DNA from: Aurantimonas sp036549475
GTDB lineage: Bacteria; Pseudomonadota; Alphaproteobacteria; Rhizobiales; Rhizobiaceae
Direction of reading: 5' to 3'
DNA: 64,000 nucleotides
Assembly: GCF_036549475.1 (NCBI RefSeq)
Contig: NZ_JAZHLI010000002.1
Coordinates: 62,001-126,000, forward strand
Positions 33,942 to 42,073 of this stretch are shown piece by piece. Position 1 is the stretch's first letter. Every line of letters starts with the position of its first letter. The position numbers and the translations under genes are program-made. Below the pieces are notes generated by a model. It had not been told where the DNA came from and did not search any database. It saw only the letters and a program-made list of their open reading frames with translations.

Positions 33942-34385
33942 CTACGAAACCGGCACCCCGTTTTTGGCCGGCTTCGGCTGCTTCGTGATAACAGGCACCT
34001 GAGGAACACCATTCGGCTCGAGTTGGATGTTTACCGGGTTCGGCGTGTGATCGAGGCCGGCGCCATTGTACGTGTCGACGCCGATGCCGATTACGCCACC
34101 CAGCAGGACGTTTCCGGCTACACCAGCGACGCCACCCCCGCTGATCTCCGTGTCAACGAACACGGTTTCGGTCTGGTACCCGTCCTTGCTCGCGACCACC
34201 TGAAAGGTGTCCCGGCGAGGAACCTTGATCACGCAGGACGTGTCGCAGCGAAAGCCGTTCGAAGTCTGAATTTCCGTTCGTGCCGGCGTTGCATTGATCG
34301 CGACTTCCTCCGATGTCCCGCGAATGATTGAGCCGCAGCCCGACAAGATACCGACCATGCAAATGGCCGCTGCGACTTTCAGCAT
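33942..34385 (-). CDS. PEGA-like lipoprotein
   Basis: A 147-residue lipoprotein. ATG 34385 follows GGGGGA. Signal MLKVAAAICMVGILSGC gives Cys17 as the lipidated residue. The mature text (GTSEEVAINATPARTEIQTS, CVIKVPRRDTFQVVASKDGY) resembles PEGA-type surface proteins. A glycine-rich hydrophobic segment (GVAGNVLLGGVIGIGVD) may insert in a membrane. Related lipoproteins occur widely in Hyphomicrobiales. Part of the minus-strand accessory cluster. Confidence 0.82.
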   Translation of the reverse strand: MLKVAAAICMVGILSGCGSIIRGTSEEVAINATPARTEIQTSNGFRCDTSCVIKVPRRDTFQVVASKDGYQTETVFVDTEISGGGVAGVAGNVLLGGVIGIGVDTYNGAGLDHTPNPVNIQLEPNGVPQVPVITKQPKPAKNGVPVS

Positions 34386-34497
34386 AACGATTCCCCCAAG
34401 TGTGAGGCTCAGAGAGCCCGCGATCGGGGGTTGAGTCAATACGGCATTTGTGTGACAGGTTGCGGGGGCGGGGTTAGCCGAAGGGCGGCAGACCGCC

Positions 34498-34581
34498 TCA
34501 GTAATTCTCGACGATGTAGAAGGCGACGAGACCGCACGCGAACACAATGGCAGGCAGAGTCATCGAGATCGTGGTCGCCAT
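34498..34581 (-). CDS. 27-residue membrane miniprotein
   Basis: A 28-codon frame with CCAGGAGCG upstream. The peptide begins MATTISMTLPAIVFACGLVA and ends FYIVENY: one clean membrane span and a short charged end. The good ribosome site and hydrophobic pattern argue it is real. Function unknown. Confidence 0.6.
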   Translation of the reverse strand: MATTISMTLPAIVFACGLVAFYIVENY

Positions 34582-34683
34582 GGTGCTCGCTCCTGGTGGT
34601 ATTACCGGTTGCGAGAGGGTGGATCCCTCTGCGCCCCTTCTCGGGGCGTGAAGGATAGGCGTAGGTGGTTGCGCGGGGCTGGT

Positions 34684-34872
34684 CTAGCCGAAGATCGCCA
34701 TAGCGACTTCGTCAGCGCTGCCCTTCAAGGCAATCGATGCGCCGCCAACGAAGAACACCTCGGCCTCTGTGGCGCCACGGCTCCCGACGTGAGTCACCAT
34801 CATGGGGACGATGACCACGGCAGCACCGTGGGCGTTCTTCAGTGTGATGTAGCGTTTTGATTTTTCGGACAT
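34684..34872 (-). CDS. Small hypothetical protein
   Basis: A 62-residue protein (KRYITLKNAHGAAVVIVP, ATEAEVFFVGGASIALKG). It looks like a small beta-barrel. A family cannot be assigned. It lies 98 bases downstream of the SEFIR gene in the same direction and could be co-transcribed. Confidence 0.6.
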   Translation of the reverse strand: MSEKSKRYITLKNAHGAAVVIVPMMVTHVGSRGATEAEVFFVGGASIALKGSADEVAMAIFG

Positions 34873-34970
34873 TCCGGCAACCGCAGTATCTCAAGGGGCA
34901 TAGCATGCATAGAAGTTGCCCCGGAGCGGGGCAACCGCATCCGGTGCTGCGGTGCCCAGCGTTGGATGGT

Positions 34971-36392
34971 TCAGTTTATGGTAGCGATCTTTTCATAATC
35001 AGCGAGCGCCTTCACTTCCAGTGTATGAAACTGCCACCTGGGGATGGAGCTCTCGTCGTTGTATAGGGCATCAACCAAGGCGATAAACTCACTCCTGCTT
35101 TCGACGCCCAGTACCACCTTGGCGCGATCGAAGAAACGCCGGGATCGTGCCCGAGCGAATAGCTCGAACGGGCTGTAGCGGTTCGATGAAAAAAGGCATG
35201 TATAAGGATACCAGAAGTCGTTCTTCCTCTTCGAATGCAGCCAGATAACGAAATCAGCCTGCATGATATAGTCAAAGTTACAAATATCGTCGGACGCTCT
35301 CTCTTTCAGGAAATCTGCTTGAGGAGACGTCCGACGGGGGTTCTTCTCTCGGTTTTCAACGTCCAGGCTTTTCGTCTCTCTCATGAATATATTGTATGTG
35401 GACATGGGGTCGAAGCCGTTTAGCGATTTTGAATAGTTATAGAATGGGCTCAACATAATGGTCGAAGATTCAAATTGATCGTGCCTCAAGAGTACGGCTA
35501 GAGTAGATACATAAAGCTCGTGTATTATAAGGCGATAATTATCGAAGTCGGTTTCGCTCCAATGATTCACACTTTCCGGTCGATCAAGGTACGGAAGCAT
35601 CTTTTCGAAACCTCGATGAAATGCGCGCCAGACTTCTTCGTTGGATTCATATAGAGCTACCGCGTTGACGAGGCGCAGGAACTCGTCCCTGTATGGGAGA
35701 AAGGCCCGCGCGCTATCGCGAACCGCTTGCGCATCACTCTTCTGTTTGGGGTCGAGGCGCATCCGCTCCAGATTCCCCACGAACACATCGAGATATTCCG
35801 AGATGAATGGAGCTGAATTTCCTCTCCCCGACCGGACAGCCTCGAGCGCCCGCTTTGCGCGGCCGGATGTTCCAAGGTTGAGGGCATGATCGTCCTGGGC
35901 AAGAAACGCCGGCTTGGTCCCTAGGCCCGGCTTTACGTGAAGCGGCTTATCGTAGATCCATCTTAGAAGTTGCTCATACTGATCGGCGAATCTGTCAGGA
36001 TCGCTAAGGTCGATATAGATTCGGGCGGCGTAGTAGGCCGGTAGAACGGGATTCCCTTCGAGGTCCCTTTCCATTACCACTGCGACGAATTTGCCCTGGT
36101 TGGTCTGATTGTAGATTTTAGAGGAAACGATCTGCGTCTCTGTACCAACACCGCCTATCCGGCCGTCCGCTTTCTGCGAATATGTTGGATCGCAGAGTAT
36201 GGCGACTTTTCCGATATCTTCAGCAGTAACCATTTGCTCCATAAAGGAATGAGCGTCGTCGCCTTCTTTCAAATCCCATTTGTCGATTATGACGTCGACG
36301 CCTTCTGATCGAAGGTCTGTCGCGAGTTGCAGTACTCGGTTCGCGTAGTCCTGGGATGTCCAGCTATATGAGATGAAGAGCTTAGGGGTCAT
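34971..36392 (-). CDS. SEFIR (TIR-like) domain protein, candidate antiphage effector
   Basis: A 473-residue protein. Residues about 1-145 are a SEFIR domain: box 1 PKLFISYSWTSQDY (3-16), box 2 GVDVIIDKWDLKEGDD (31-46) and box 3 DPTYSQKADGRIGGVGTE (68-85), with a conserved Glu at 85. SEFIR belongs to the TIR clan, several bacterial members of which consume NAD+ to abort phage infection. The remaining ~320 residues are helical with no recognised domain and may sense infection. ATG 36392 is preferred over GTG 36398 because of the AGGTG spacing. Codon use is A/T-shifted. A stand-alone defence gene inside a prophage is inferred. Confidence 0.88.
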   Translation of the reverse strand: MTPKLFISYSWTSQDYANRVLQLATDLRSEGVDVIIDKWDLKEGDDAHSFMEQMVTAEDIGKVAILCDPTYSQKADGRIGGVGTETQIVSSKIYNQTNQGKFVAVVMERDLEGNPVLPAYYAARIYIDLSDPDRFADQYEQLLRWIYDKPLHVKPGLGTKPAFLAQDDHALNLGTSGRAKRALEAVRSGRGNSAPFISEYLDVFVGNLERMRLDPKQKSDAQAVRDSARAFLPYRDEFLRLVNAVALYESNEEVWRAFHRGFEKMLPYLDRPESVNHWSETDFDNYRLIIHELYVSTLAVLLRHDQFESSTIMLSPFYNYSKSLNGFDPMSTYNIFMRETKSLDVENREKNPRRTSPQADFLKERASDDICNFDYIMQADFVIWLHSKRKNDFWYPYTCLFSSNRYSPFELFARARSRRFFDRAKVVLGVESRSEFIALVDALYNDESSIPRWQFHTLEVKALADYEKIATIN

Positions 36393-36533
36393 ACGCACCT
36401 GTCAATTCGCAATGCCATCAACCAATGTTCCCTTCTAGCGTGTAGAACGCTGCAGGCAATCGCAAGCCTTCTGGGGCAGAGAGTCTCTCCCGCTGGGTCG
36501 CTGCGGGTTAGGTCTTAGCGGCGGCCCGAACTG

Positions 36534-36890
36534 CTACCCGCAGGTATATCGCAGTTCCCAATTCGGCTGGATCACCTCGTCTCTCGACGTGATGGTGCAG
36601 GTGCGGCCCGTTCTTGCGAAGAAGGCCTGCGCCGCTGCCTCCATACCAGGAAGGTCGGACGGAACCTTCACAACTCCCAACGTCGCCCCTTGTACGGCTC
36701 CAGTTGCCATCGCCTTTCCCAGGCTGGTGCTGATGAGCATTCGCCCCTCGCTTGGCTTGTCGAAGATCTTGTAGGTGTCGTCGGGCATCGCCTGATAGGC
36801 GGCCGTCACGTCGGCGTATTCCATCGACCGACTTAGCCCGGCGCAGCCGGAAACCACAGCCAAGGCCGCCACAGCTATCATACGTTTCAT
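36534..36890 (-). CDS. Small lipoprotein
   Basis: A 118-residue lipoprotein with GGGGA ribosome site and signal MKRMIAVAALAVVSGC (lipidated Cys16). Mature text: YADVTAAYQAMPDDTYKIFD, then GKAMATGAVQGATLGVVKVP and two later Cys (RTCTI, RYTCG). No family certain. With the lipoprotein at 34 kb it makes two lipoproteins in this accessory cluster, as seen for superinfection-exclusion morons. Confidence 0.78.
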   Translation of the reverse strand: MKRMIAVAALAVVSGCAGLSRSMEYADVTAAYQAMPDDTYKIFDKPSEGRMLISTSLGKAMATGAVQGATLGVVKVPSDLPGMEAAAQAFFARTGRTCTITSRDEVIQPNWELRYTCG

Positions 36891-37418
36891 CAGATCCCCG
36901 CATCCCCATGCGGAAGGTTTGCATGGCGTGCGAGGCGGCACAAGGGACGTTCGCTGGCGCAAGCAGGACTTCACGGGGGAGGGCGTCGGCCAACGCTGCG
37001 TAGGGGCAACCTGTCTGGCTCGGAAGCCTTACCCCAAGCGTGACAAAGCGTCCGGCCCCCGAGGGGACGGCTTGCTTGTCTGGTTAATTCGTGGAACCGT
37101 GTCCGTGGAGCGTAGCAACTCCTGAGAGGGGACCCGCCAAGGTCTGGCCTCTCGATCACAGAGCGCAGAACCGATCTCGCCAAAGATCTGCCTGCGTAAA
37201 GAACGTGCCAGCTGCCAAGCCGGTGCGAACGGCATCACTATGCCGGGAGTCCGACCGCTATACAAGACCCTTTCGGGGGAAGGCGGCTGGGCATGTTCTC
37301 TGTGACATGTTGCTACCCTCCCGGTGCCAGTGCCGACCGCTGGCATAGGAGCAGACGCCCGTAGCAAGGCTCGGCTCCCCGGCCGTAGCAAGCCGGTCCA
37401 GTTGCACAGAGAACCAAC
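36891..37418. promoter_or_regulatory. 528-base intergenic region with possible structured leader
   Basis: No gene seen. Toward the right a hairpin GAGAGG/CCTCTC (37124-37153) occurs. A 10-bp long-range stem GTTCTCTGTG (37295-37304) pairs with CACAGAGAAC (37405-37414), ending four bases before the ATG at 37419. Inside it CCGTAGCAAG repeats at 37359 and 37383. The closing arm would mask the ribosome site, suggesting a regulatory leader. Confidence 0.4.
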
Positions 37419-37616
37419 ATGACCATTCATCCCCATACCGTCGCCATTCCCTTCACGTTCGAAGTAGGCGAAGCCGTCCAGACGACCTGCGGGCACACTC
37501 GCGGGACTGTCGCGCAGCGCGTTAGGAGCGCGAACGGCGTTCGGCTGTACGTCCTGCGCGACCAGGAAGGACGAGACCGTTCGTTGCGGGGCGAGGGCTT
37601 GATCGCCCTGTCATAG
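37419..37616 (+). CDS. Small hypothetical protein
   Basis: A 65-residue protein (PHTVAIPFTFEVGEAVQTTC, GVRLYVLRDQEGRDRSLRGE) resembling a small SH3-like beta-barrel. The ribosome site is weak (AGAGAA) and lies in the predicted stem of the leader. No family assigned. Confidence 0.6.
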   Translation: MTIHPHTVAIPFTFEVGEAVQTTCGHTRGTVAQRVRSANGVRLYVLRDQEGRDRSLRGEGLIALS

Positions 37617-37877
37617 CGGCCGTTCTGGACAGATCGCGAACGGATTTGGCGAATTTTGTGCATACTATTCGCTATCTGCGGCCCCCGATTGATCGACCAG
37701 CGGAATGGCCGCACCGTTCAGGCACACGCCCGGCGATGTCGGGCCAACGTCTCGCCGCAACCCATTATGCGAGACCCCCTGCGAAGGCCCGTGAAGGGCA
37801 ATCTAGCCGAGGCTCAATGAAGGGTCGCGGAACAACGATGACGCGCGCCTACGAGGCCGCGAATGAGGAGAGAGAAG

Positions 37878-38207
37878 ATGAGCATGAACCTGATTGTTGC
37901 CGAACATTTATCGTTTCAGGCTGGCCACCTTTATGAACAAGCCCGTGAGTTCCCCGAATACGCGGAGCGAAACGAGGCTGCCATTGAGGAGGTGGAGCAG
38001 CTGGAAGTGCTCTTCCGCAACGCCGACGCCGACCAGGATGTCCTACGCGAGTTCACTGAGGCTTTGGGAGAAATCGACGGTGCGGCGTCAGAGACGCAGG
38101 CATACCAGCGAGTGCTGGAGGACGTTGGGTTTAATTCGCACTACGAAACCGCAGAAGAGTTTCTACAAGCCGCGACGACGGAAATGAGAAGTCCCTTTGC
38201 TGCATAA
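37878..38207 (+). CDS. Acidic hypothetical protein
   Basis: A 109-residue strongly acidic, helical protein (EHLSFQAGHLYEQAREFPEY, AIEEVEQLEVLFRNADADQD). GAGGAGAG precedes ATG 37878. Its composition could fit a DNA-mimic inhibitor or a plain phage accessory protein; there is no direct evidence for either. Confidence 0.7.
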   Translation: MSMNLIVAEHLSFQAGHLYEQAREFPEYAERNEAAIEEVEQLEVLFRNADADQDVLREFTEALGEIDGAASETQAYQRVLEDVGFNSHYETAEEFLQAATTEMRSPFAA

Positions 38208-38467
38208 TCCCATCGGCGTCTAACCAGCGCTGAAGCGCCGCCGAGCACCACATTGGCCGAGCGCCAGGGTAGCGCCCCGTGGTCGCTGCCCTGTAGTGCC
38301 TCGTCATCGAAAGGTGACGGGGCGCTCATGCATTGGACGACGGAAAAATGCACCGACTGATTCGCCCGTCCGGCGAAGGCCCGGCCGACGACTCGGTCAG
38401 ATACCCCTCGTAAATCCGCTCGGATCTAACCGCGTGATGGTTGGGAGTGGGAGTGGGAACGAGAAAA
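38208..38467. other. 260-base gap near attR, little seen
   Basis: A minus-strand frame at 38141-38353 reads SAPSPFDDEALQGSDHGALP but overlaps the preceding gene and lacks a clear start. A short GGGAGT repeat is the only other pattern. Confidence 0.4.
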
Positions 38468-38507
38468 GGCCAGAGCGGATTTGATCAATCAAATCAACGC
38501 TCTGGCC
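38468..38507 (-). terminator. Prophage-borne terminator replacing that of tRNA-Asn
   Basis: A 40-base hairpin (GGCCAGAGCG/CGCTCTGGCC outer stem plus an inner 7-bp stem GATTTGA/TCAAATC) lies 8 bases from the tRNA 3' end. On the minus strand it is followed by TTTTCTC. It stands where the displaced chromosomal terminator (34-66) used to be. Confidence 0.82.
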
Positions 38508-38514
38508 CATAATT

Positions 38515-38528
38515 TGGCTCCCCGAGCA
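38515..38528. other. attR core (14 bp), 3' end of tRNA-Asn
   Basis: Identical to 71-84. It contains the tRNA 3' acceptor strand and CCA, so integration regenerates a full tRNA gene. Confidence 0.88.
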
Positions 38529-38589
38529 GGGCTCGAACCTGCGACAATTCGATTAACAGTCGAACGCTCTACCAACTGAGCTATCGGGG
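38515..38589 (-). tRNA. tRNA-Asn (GTT), integration target
   Basis: A 75-nt cloverleaf with acceptor TCCCCGA/TCGGGGA, D-arm AGCTCAGTTGGTAGAGC, anticodon loop CTGTTAA (anticodon GTT) and T-loop TTCGAGC. CCA is encoded. It is complete, with its 5' promoter side on the chromosome to the right. Confidence 0.97.
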
Positions 38590-38762
38590 AATGACGCGTC
38601 CAGCGCGTGGCGTGCGTATAGCAAAGCGATTGCGCCCTTGCCAACCCGTCCGGACAAAAAAACGCCGCGAGCCCCGGCGGAAAAGCGACAGGGCGGCAAA
38701 GGCTTGTACGGGCAGACCGCCGACGCCATCTCGCCGCCAACGAACGATCGTGCCAGTGAGGA

Positions 38763-39068
38763 ATGCCGCAGGTCATGGACAAGGAGCGTGACGCGCCAGG
38801 CGCGAATGGCATCGAGCCACCGGTCCGCAAGTCGCCGCGCGTGTCCGTGATGGGCCGCGACATGCCGCTGCCGGCTTCGCGCGGCATGCGCATCGCCTCC
38901 GGCGTGGCGCTCCTCATCGGCGGAACGGTCGGGTTTCTGCCGATCGTCGGATTCTGGATGATCCCTCTCGGATTGCTTGTGCTGTCGGTCGATCTCGGTC
39001 CGGTCCGGCGCTGGCGCCGCCGCACGGCGGTGCGCTGGGGCCGGTGGCGGAACTCCCGCCGCGGCTGA
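38763..39068 (+). CDS. PGPGW-like small membrane protein
   Basis: A 101-residue protein with two close hydrophobic segments (RIASGVALLIGGTVGFLPIV and FWMIPLGLLVLSVD) and a basic end (PVRRWRRRTAVRWGRW). The pattern matches short PGPGW-type transmembrane proteins common in Hyphomicrobiales. Inner membrane, function unknown. ATG 38775 is an alternative start. Confidence 0.8.
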   Translation: MPQVMDKERDAPGANGIEPPVRKSPRVSVMGRDMPLPASRGMRIASGVALLIGGTVGFLPIVGFWMIPLGLLVLSVDLGPVRRWRRRTAVRWGRWRNSRRG

Positions 39069-39078
39069 GCCGGGGACG

Positions 39079-39312
39079 TCAGCGCAGTCGTGTCGGACGC
39101 CACACGACGATGCTCGGCCGGCGGTCGCGATCCAGTTCCTGCGCCGTGTCGGTGCGGCTGGCATCGACGCGCTTGCCCGACTGGAACTGGCCGTAGAAAT
39201 GGCCGTAGCCGCCGTAGCCGCCGTCGCCGGTGGAGGCGAGCTGTGCCGACGCGGGAGCGGCGAAGGCGAGAGCGGCGGCGAAGCTGGCGGCGATGAGCGG
39301 AAGCGTCTTCAT
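39079..39312 (-). CDS. Small exported protein
   Basis: A 77-residue protein with a clear Sec signal (LPLIAASFAAALAFAAPASA, cleavage after ASA). The mature part is Gly/Tyr-rich (GDGGYGGYGHFYGQFQSG) and basic at the end. Convergent with the membrane-protein gene. No family. Confidence 0.75.
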   Translation of the reverse strand: MKTLPLIAASFAAALAFAAPASAQLASTGDGGYGGYGHFYGQFQSGKRVDASRTDTAQELDRDRRPSIVVWRPTRLR

Positions 39313-39449
39313 GGTTGCGGTCCTTGGCTGGGGCTGGGCCGCGCTGGCGGTCGGCGAGCCCTGCAGTGGTGCGATGCACAAGGCCTATTCTGGAACGATG
39401 CCGGTGGTGGACGGGGTGTTTGCAACCTATCGTCCTATGGGTGGAACGC

Positions 39450-40391
39450 ATGCCCAATCTCGACGACCTCTTCTATTTCGAGGCCGTGGTGCGCCATGGC
39501 GGCTTCGCTGCAGCCGGACGGGCGCTCGACATCCCGAAATCCAAGCTCAGCCGCCGGGTCGCGGCACTGGAGGAGCGTCTGGACGTGCGCCTCCTGGAGC
39601 GTTCCGCCCGGCGGCTGTGGCTGACGGCGGTCGGTGAAGTCTTCCACGGCCATTGCCGCGCTGCGCTGGCCGAGGCCTGGGCGGCGGAGGAGGCGGCGCA
39701 GACCTTGACCGCCGAGCCACGCGGGCTGGTGCGTCTGGGCTGCTCGCCCGGCTATGGCGAACAGGCGCTGGCGAGCGTCCTGCCGGCCTTCTTCGCGGCC
39801 TATCCGAAGGTCCGCCTGCAATTGCTGGTCTCGTTGGAGACCATCGATCTCTTGGCCGAACAGGTCGACGTCGTGATCCGGGCCAATCTCGCCCTCGCGG
39901 AAATTCCGATCTCGTCGCCCGCAAGCTCGGTCCGATCGGGATCGTCCTCGTGGCGAGCCCGTCCTTTCTCGCCGCCCATCCCGCCATCTGCCGGCCCGAG
40001 GGATCTGTCCGACCTGCCGACCATCGCCCATCAGCGGGCCCACGACCACAATCTGTGGGAACTCTATGATGCGGCGGACAATCCGGTGCGGATCCGCCAC
40101 GATCCGCGGCTGATCGTCAATGATTTCGCCGTCTCGCGGGCCGCGGCCATCGAGGGTATGGGGGTCGCCATGCTGCCACAGGCGGTCTGCTACGACGCGC
40201 TGGCATCGGGCGCGCTGGTCCGGGTGCTGCCGGATTACCATGCCGGGGAGAGCATGGTGCATCTGCTGTTTCCGTCGCGCCGCGGCATGCTGCCGGCGGT
40301 GCGCGTGCTCGTAGATCACCTGATCGCCACGCTGCCGGAGGTGATGCGGCGCAAGTGTGCGGCCGTAGTCGAAACGCAAACCATCGTCTGA
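39450..40391 (+). CDS. LysR-family regulator with a compensated double frameshift
   Basis: A 313-residue LysR-type regulator. The helix-turn-helix is at about 4-60 (FYFEAVVRHGGFAAAGRALD, KSKLSRRVAALEERL); the effector domain follows. Residues about 150-184 are not LysR-like. In the +1 frame the same DNA reads SDLVARKLGPIGIVLVASPS then FLAAHPAICRPE, the normal sequence. One indel near 39898-39908 and a second at the G-run 40000-40003 restore the frame. Whether mutation or sequencing error, the sensor core is altered. No divergent target gene is evident. Confidence 0.85.
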   Translation: MPNLDDLFYFEAVVRHGGFAAAGRALDIPKSKLSRRVAALEERLDVRLLERSARRLWLTAVGEVFHGHCRAALAEAWAAEEAAQTLTAEPRGLVRLGCSPGYGEQALASVLPAFFAAYPKVRLQLLVSLETIDLLAEQVDVVIRANLALAEIPISSPASSVRSGSSSWRARPFSPPIPPSAGPRDLSDLPTIAHQRAHDHNLWELYDAADNPVRIRHDPRLIVNDFAVSRAAAIEGMGVAMLPQAVCYDALASGALVRVLPDYHAGESMVHLLFPSRRGMLPAVRVLVDHLIATLPEVMRRKCAAVVETQTIV

Positions 40392-40466
40392 GCGCAAGCC
40401 GTTCATCGGGAACCGAATACCGGTCCGGTCACTTTCGCATCCAACAAAAGATGAGAGGCCGACCCG

Positions 40467-40751
40467 ATGATCAAGCAGCTTGCAGCAATCCTGTTTCTGA
40501 CAGCCACGTTTCTGGCGGTTCCGGCAAGCGCCCAGGCGGCTTCCGGCGGTTCGGCCGAGCAGGGGATGATCGAGATCGCAGCGCTGTCGATCGCGCCAAA
40601 CGATACCAGCAGCCTCGGCAATACCCGCAATGCGATCCCGATCCCGACGCCGCGGCCCGAGACGATCCGCAACACCGCGCCGCAGGAGCCGATCGAGCGG
40701 ACGGCCGAAGGCTACCGCCTGATCGGTCCGCGATTCTTCCCCGCGCAGTAA
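40467..40751 (+). CDS. Small exported protein
   Basis: A 94-residue protein with a signal peptide (LAAILFLTATFLAVPASAQA). Mature text is low-complexity (IPIPTPRPETIRN, GYRLIGPRFFPAQ). The last residues and stop lie in the first unit of a 22-bp tandem duplication. Function unknown. Confidence 0.75.
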   Translation: MIKQLAAILFLTATFLAVPASAQAASGGSAEQGMIEIAALSIAPNDTSSLGNTRNAIPIPTPRPETIRNTAPQEPIERTAEGYRLIGPRFFPAQ

Positions 40752-40782
40752 GGCAGGCTGCCCCGCGCAGTAAGGCAGGCTG
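40739..40782. repeat. 22-bp perfect tandem duplication
   Basis: Two identical 22-bp units, 40739-40760 and 40761-40782. The first contains the stop codon of the exported-protein gene, so the duplication leaves the protein unchanged. It looks like a recent slippage event. Confidence 0.95.
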
Positions 40783-40926
40783 CAACGCCTTCCGGCCGAG
40801 CCGCCATCATCTTGATGAGCCGCTTGCAAGACCATTGGATGCGCCCGGAGACACTGCCGCATCGGGAAATACTGGGAAGAACAGTGCTGGCTGGCGGGGC
40901 GAAAACGATGTCGCCAGTCTCTGGGC

Positions 40927-41000
40927 TGGAGGCCTCGGAGGGAATCGAACCCCCGTGCAAGGATTTGCAGTCCTCTGCGTAACCACTCCGCCACGAGGCC
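40927..41000 (-). tRNA. tRNA-Cys (GCA)
   Basis: A 74-nt cloverleaf with acceptor GGCCTCG/CGAGGCC, anticodon stem GAGGA/TCCTT region with loop CTGCAAA (anticodon GCA), and T-loop TTCGATT. CCA is encoded. Confidence 0.95.
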
Positions 41001-41213
41001 TCACCGGCGCTGTACCTACTGATTTGATTGGGCTCTCGCAAGCCCCTCCGCTCCATTCCGCACGATCGGCCTGTAGCCGCTCCCGTTGCGCCGTGTCTGT
41101 GCCCCGGCGTGGCATCGAACCGGCGCGTCACGCCGATCTTCGCCTTGCCTCCATCTTGGGGCGCGACTAAGGAAGCGACAGAGAAAAAGGCGAAACGGCG
41201 ACGAGAGAGCGGA

Positions 41214-41876
41214 ATGTCGACCATGGATTTTGATGCCGCCCGGACGCGGATGGTAGACAACCAGATCCGCACCACCGACGTGACCCGCCACGAGATCCTG
41301 CGGGCCTTCTTGGAAGTGCCGCGCGAAGAGTTCGTGCCCGCCGCGCGCAAGCCGCTGGCCTATATCGACGAGGATGTGCCGCTCGGCAACGGGCGCTTCA
41401 TCATGGAGCCGTCGCCCTTCGCCAAGCTCATCCAGCTCGCCGCGATCCGTTCCGACGACGTCGTTCTCGATGTCGGCTGCGGCACCGGCTATTCCTCGGC
41501 GGTGCTGTCGCATCTGGCCGGTTCGGTGGTCTCCCTGGAGGAGGATGCGGAACTGGCGGCGGCCGCGAGCGACAATCTCGCGCGGCTCGACTACGTGACC
41601 TGCGCCGTGGTCGAGGGACCCCTGGTCGAGGGCTATCCGTCCGAGGCGCCGTTCGACGTCATCTTCATGCAAGGTTCCGTGGACATCCTGCCCGAGACCC
41701 TGTTGGAGCAGCTTCGGGACGGTGGCCGGCTGGTCGTCGTCGAAGGGCGGGGCAATGCGGCGGAAGCCAAGCTCTACTTCAAGGACGACAATGGCGTCGT
41801 TGGCAGTCGATTCGGGTTCAACTGCAGCATCCGGCCGCTGCCCGGGTTCGAGAAGAAGGCCGAGTTCGCGTTCTGA
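41214..41876 (+). CDS. pcm: Protein-L-isoaspartate O-methyltransferase family protein
   Basis: A 220-residue SAM-dependent enzyme. Family N-terminus: RTRMVDNQIRTTDVTRHEIL and PREEFVPAARKPLAYIDEDV. SAM motif I is VLDVGCGTGYSSAVL. These enzymes repair or label isoaspartyl residues. The gene precedes tolC, a conserved arrangement in Hyphomicrobiales. ATG 41214 follows GAGAGCGGA; the frame is open further upstream, across tRNA-Cys, which is not coding. Confidence 0.9.
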   Translation: MSTMDFDAARTRMVDNQIRTTDVTRHEILRAFLEVPREEFVPAARKPLAYIDEDVPLGNGRFIMEPSPFAKLIQLAAIRSDDVVLDVGCGTGYSSAVLSHLAGSVVSLEEDAELAAAASDNLARLDYVTCAVVEGPLVEGYPSEAPFDVIFMQGSVDILPETLLEQLRDGGRLVVVEGRGNAAEAKLYFKDDNGVVGSRFGFNCSIRPLPGFEKKAEFAF

Positions 41877-42073
41877 GTGTGTTGGCATCGTTGCAGATTT
41901 GCCAATTCTCTCGAACAAACGCCCGGGTCGAGGATCGGTCACTTGATCGATCGATTATATTTCTGGTTAGTAAACTCGGTGTTGGGAACGGCGCGTCGCT
42001 TGAGCGAGGCGCCAGACCGGGCGGGGATCTGATCGTCTCCAGAGTGGGGCCGCGTCGTGGAGTATGAACTTTG

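Larger units (their letters stand above)
71..38528. mobile_element. Integrated HK97-type siphovirus prophage at tRNA-Asn
   Basis: The element is bounded by a 14-bp direct repeat that forms the 3' end of tRNA-Asn. The integrase lies next to the left boundary. Inside are replication, packaging, head, tail and lysis genes in canonical order, then an accessory region up to the right boundary. Head and tail genes are complete and uninterrupted by stops, so morphogenesis looks intact. No CI/Cro-type repressor was recognised. Known: tyrosine integrases commonly target tRNA 3' ends. Inference: the phage may still be inducible. Confidence 0.93.

Noticed and set aside
38141..38353. Minus-strand frame near attR
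   Set aside because: Overlaps the end of a better-supported plus-strand gene and has no convincing start, though its text is not wholly random.
41028..41213. N-terminal extension of pcm
   Set aside because: The family start is at 41214 and a ribosome site is present there; the extension is unlike the family and begins next to tRNA-Cys.
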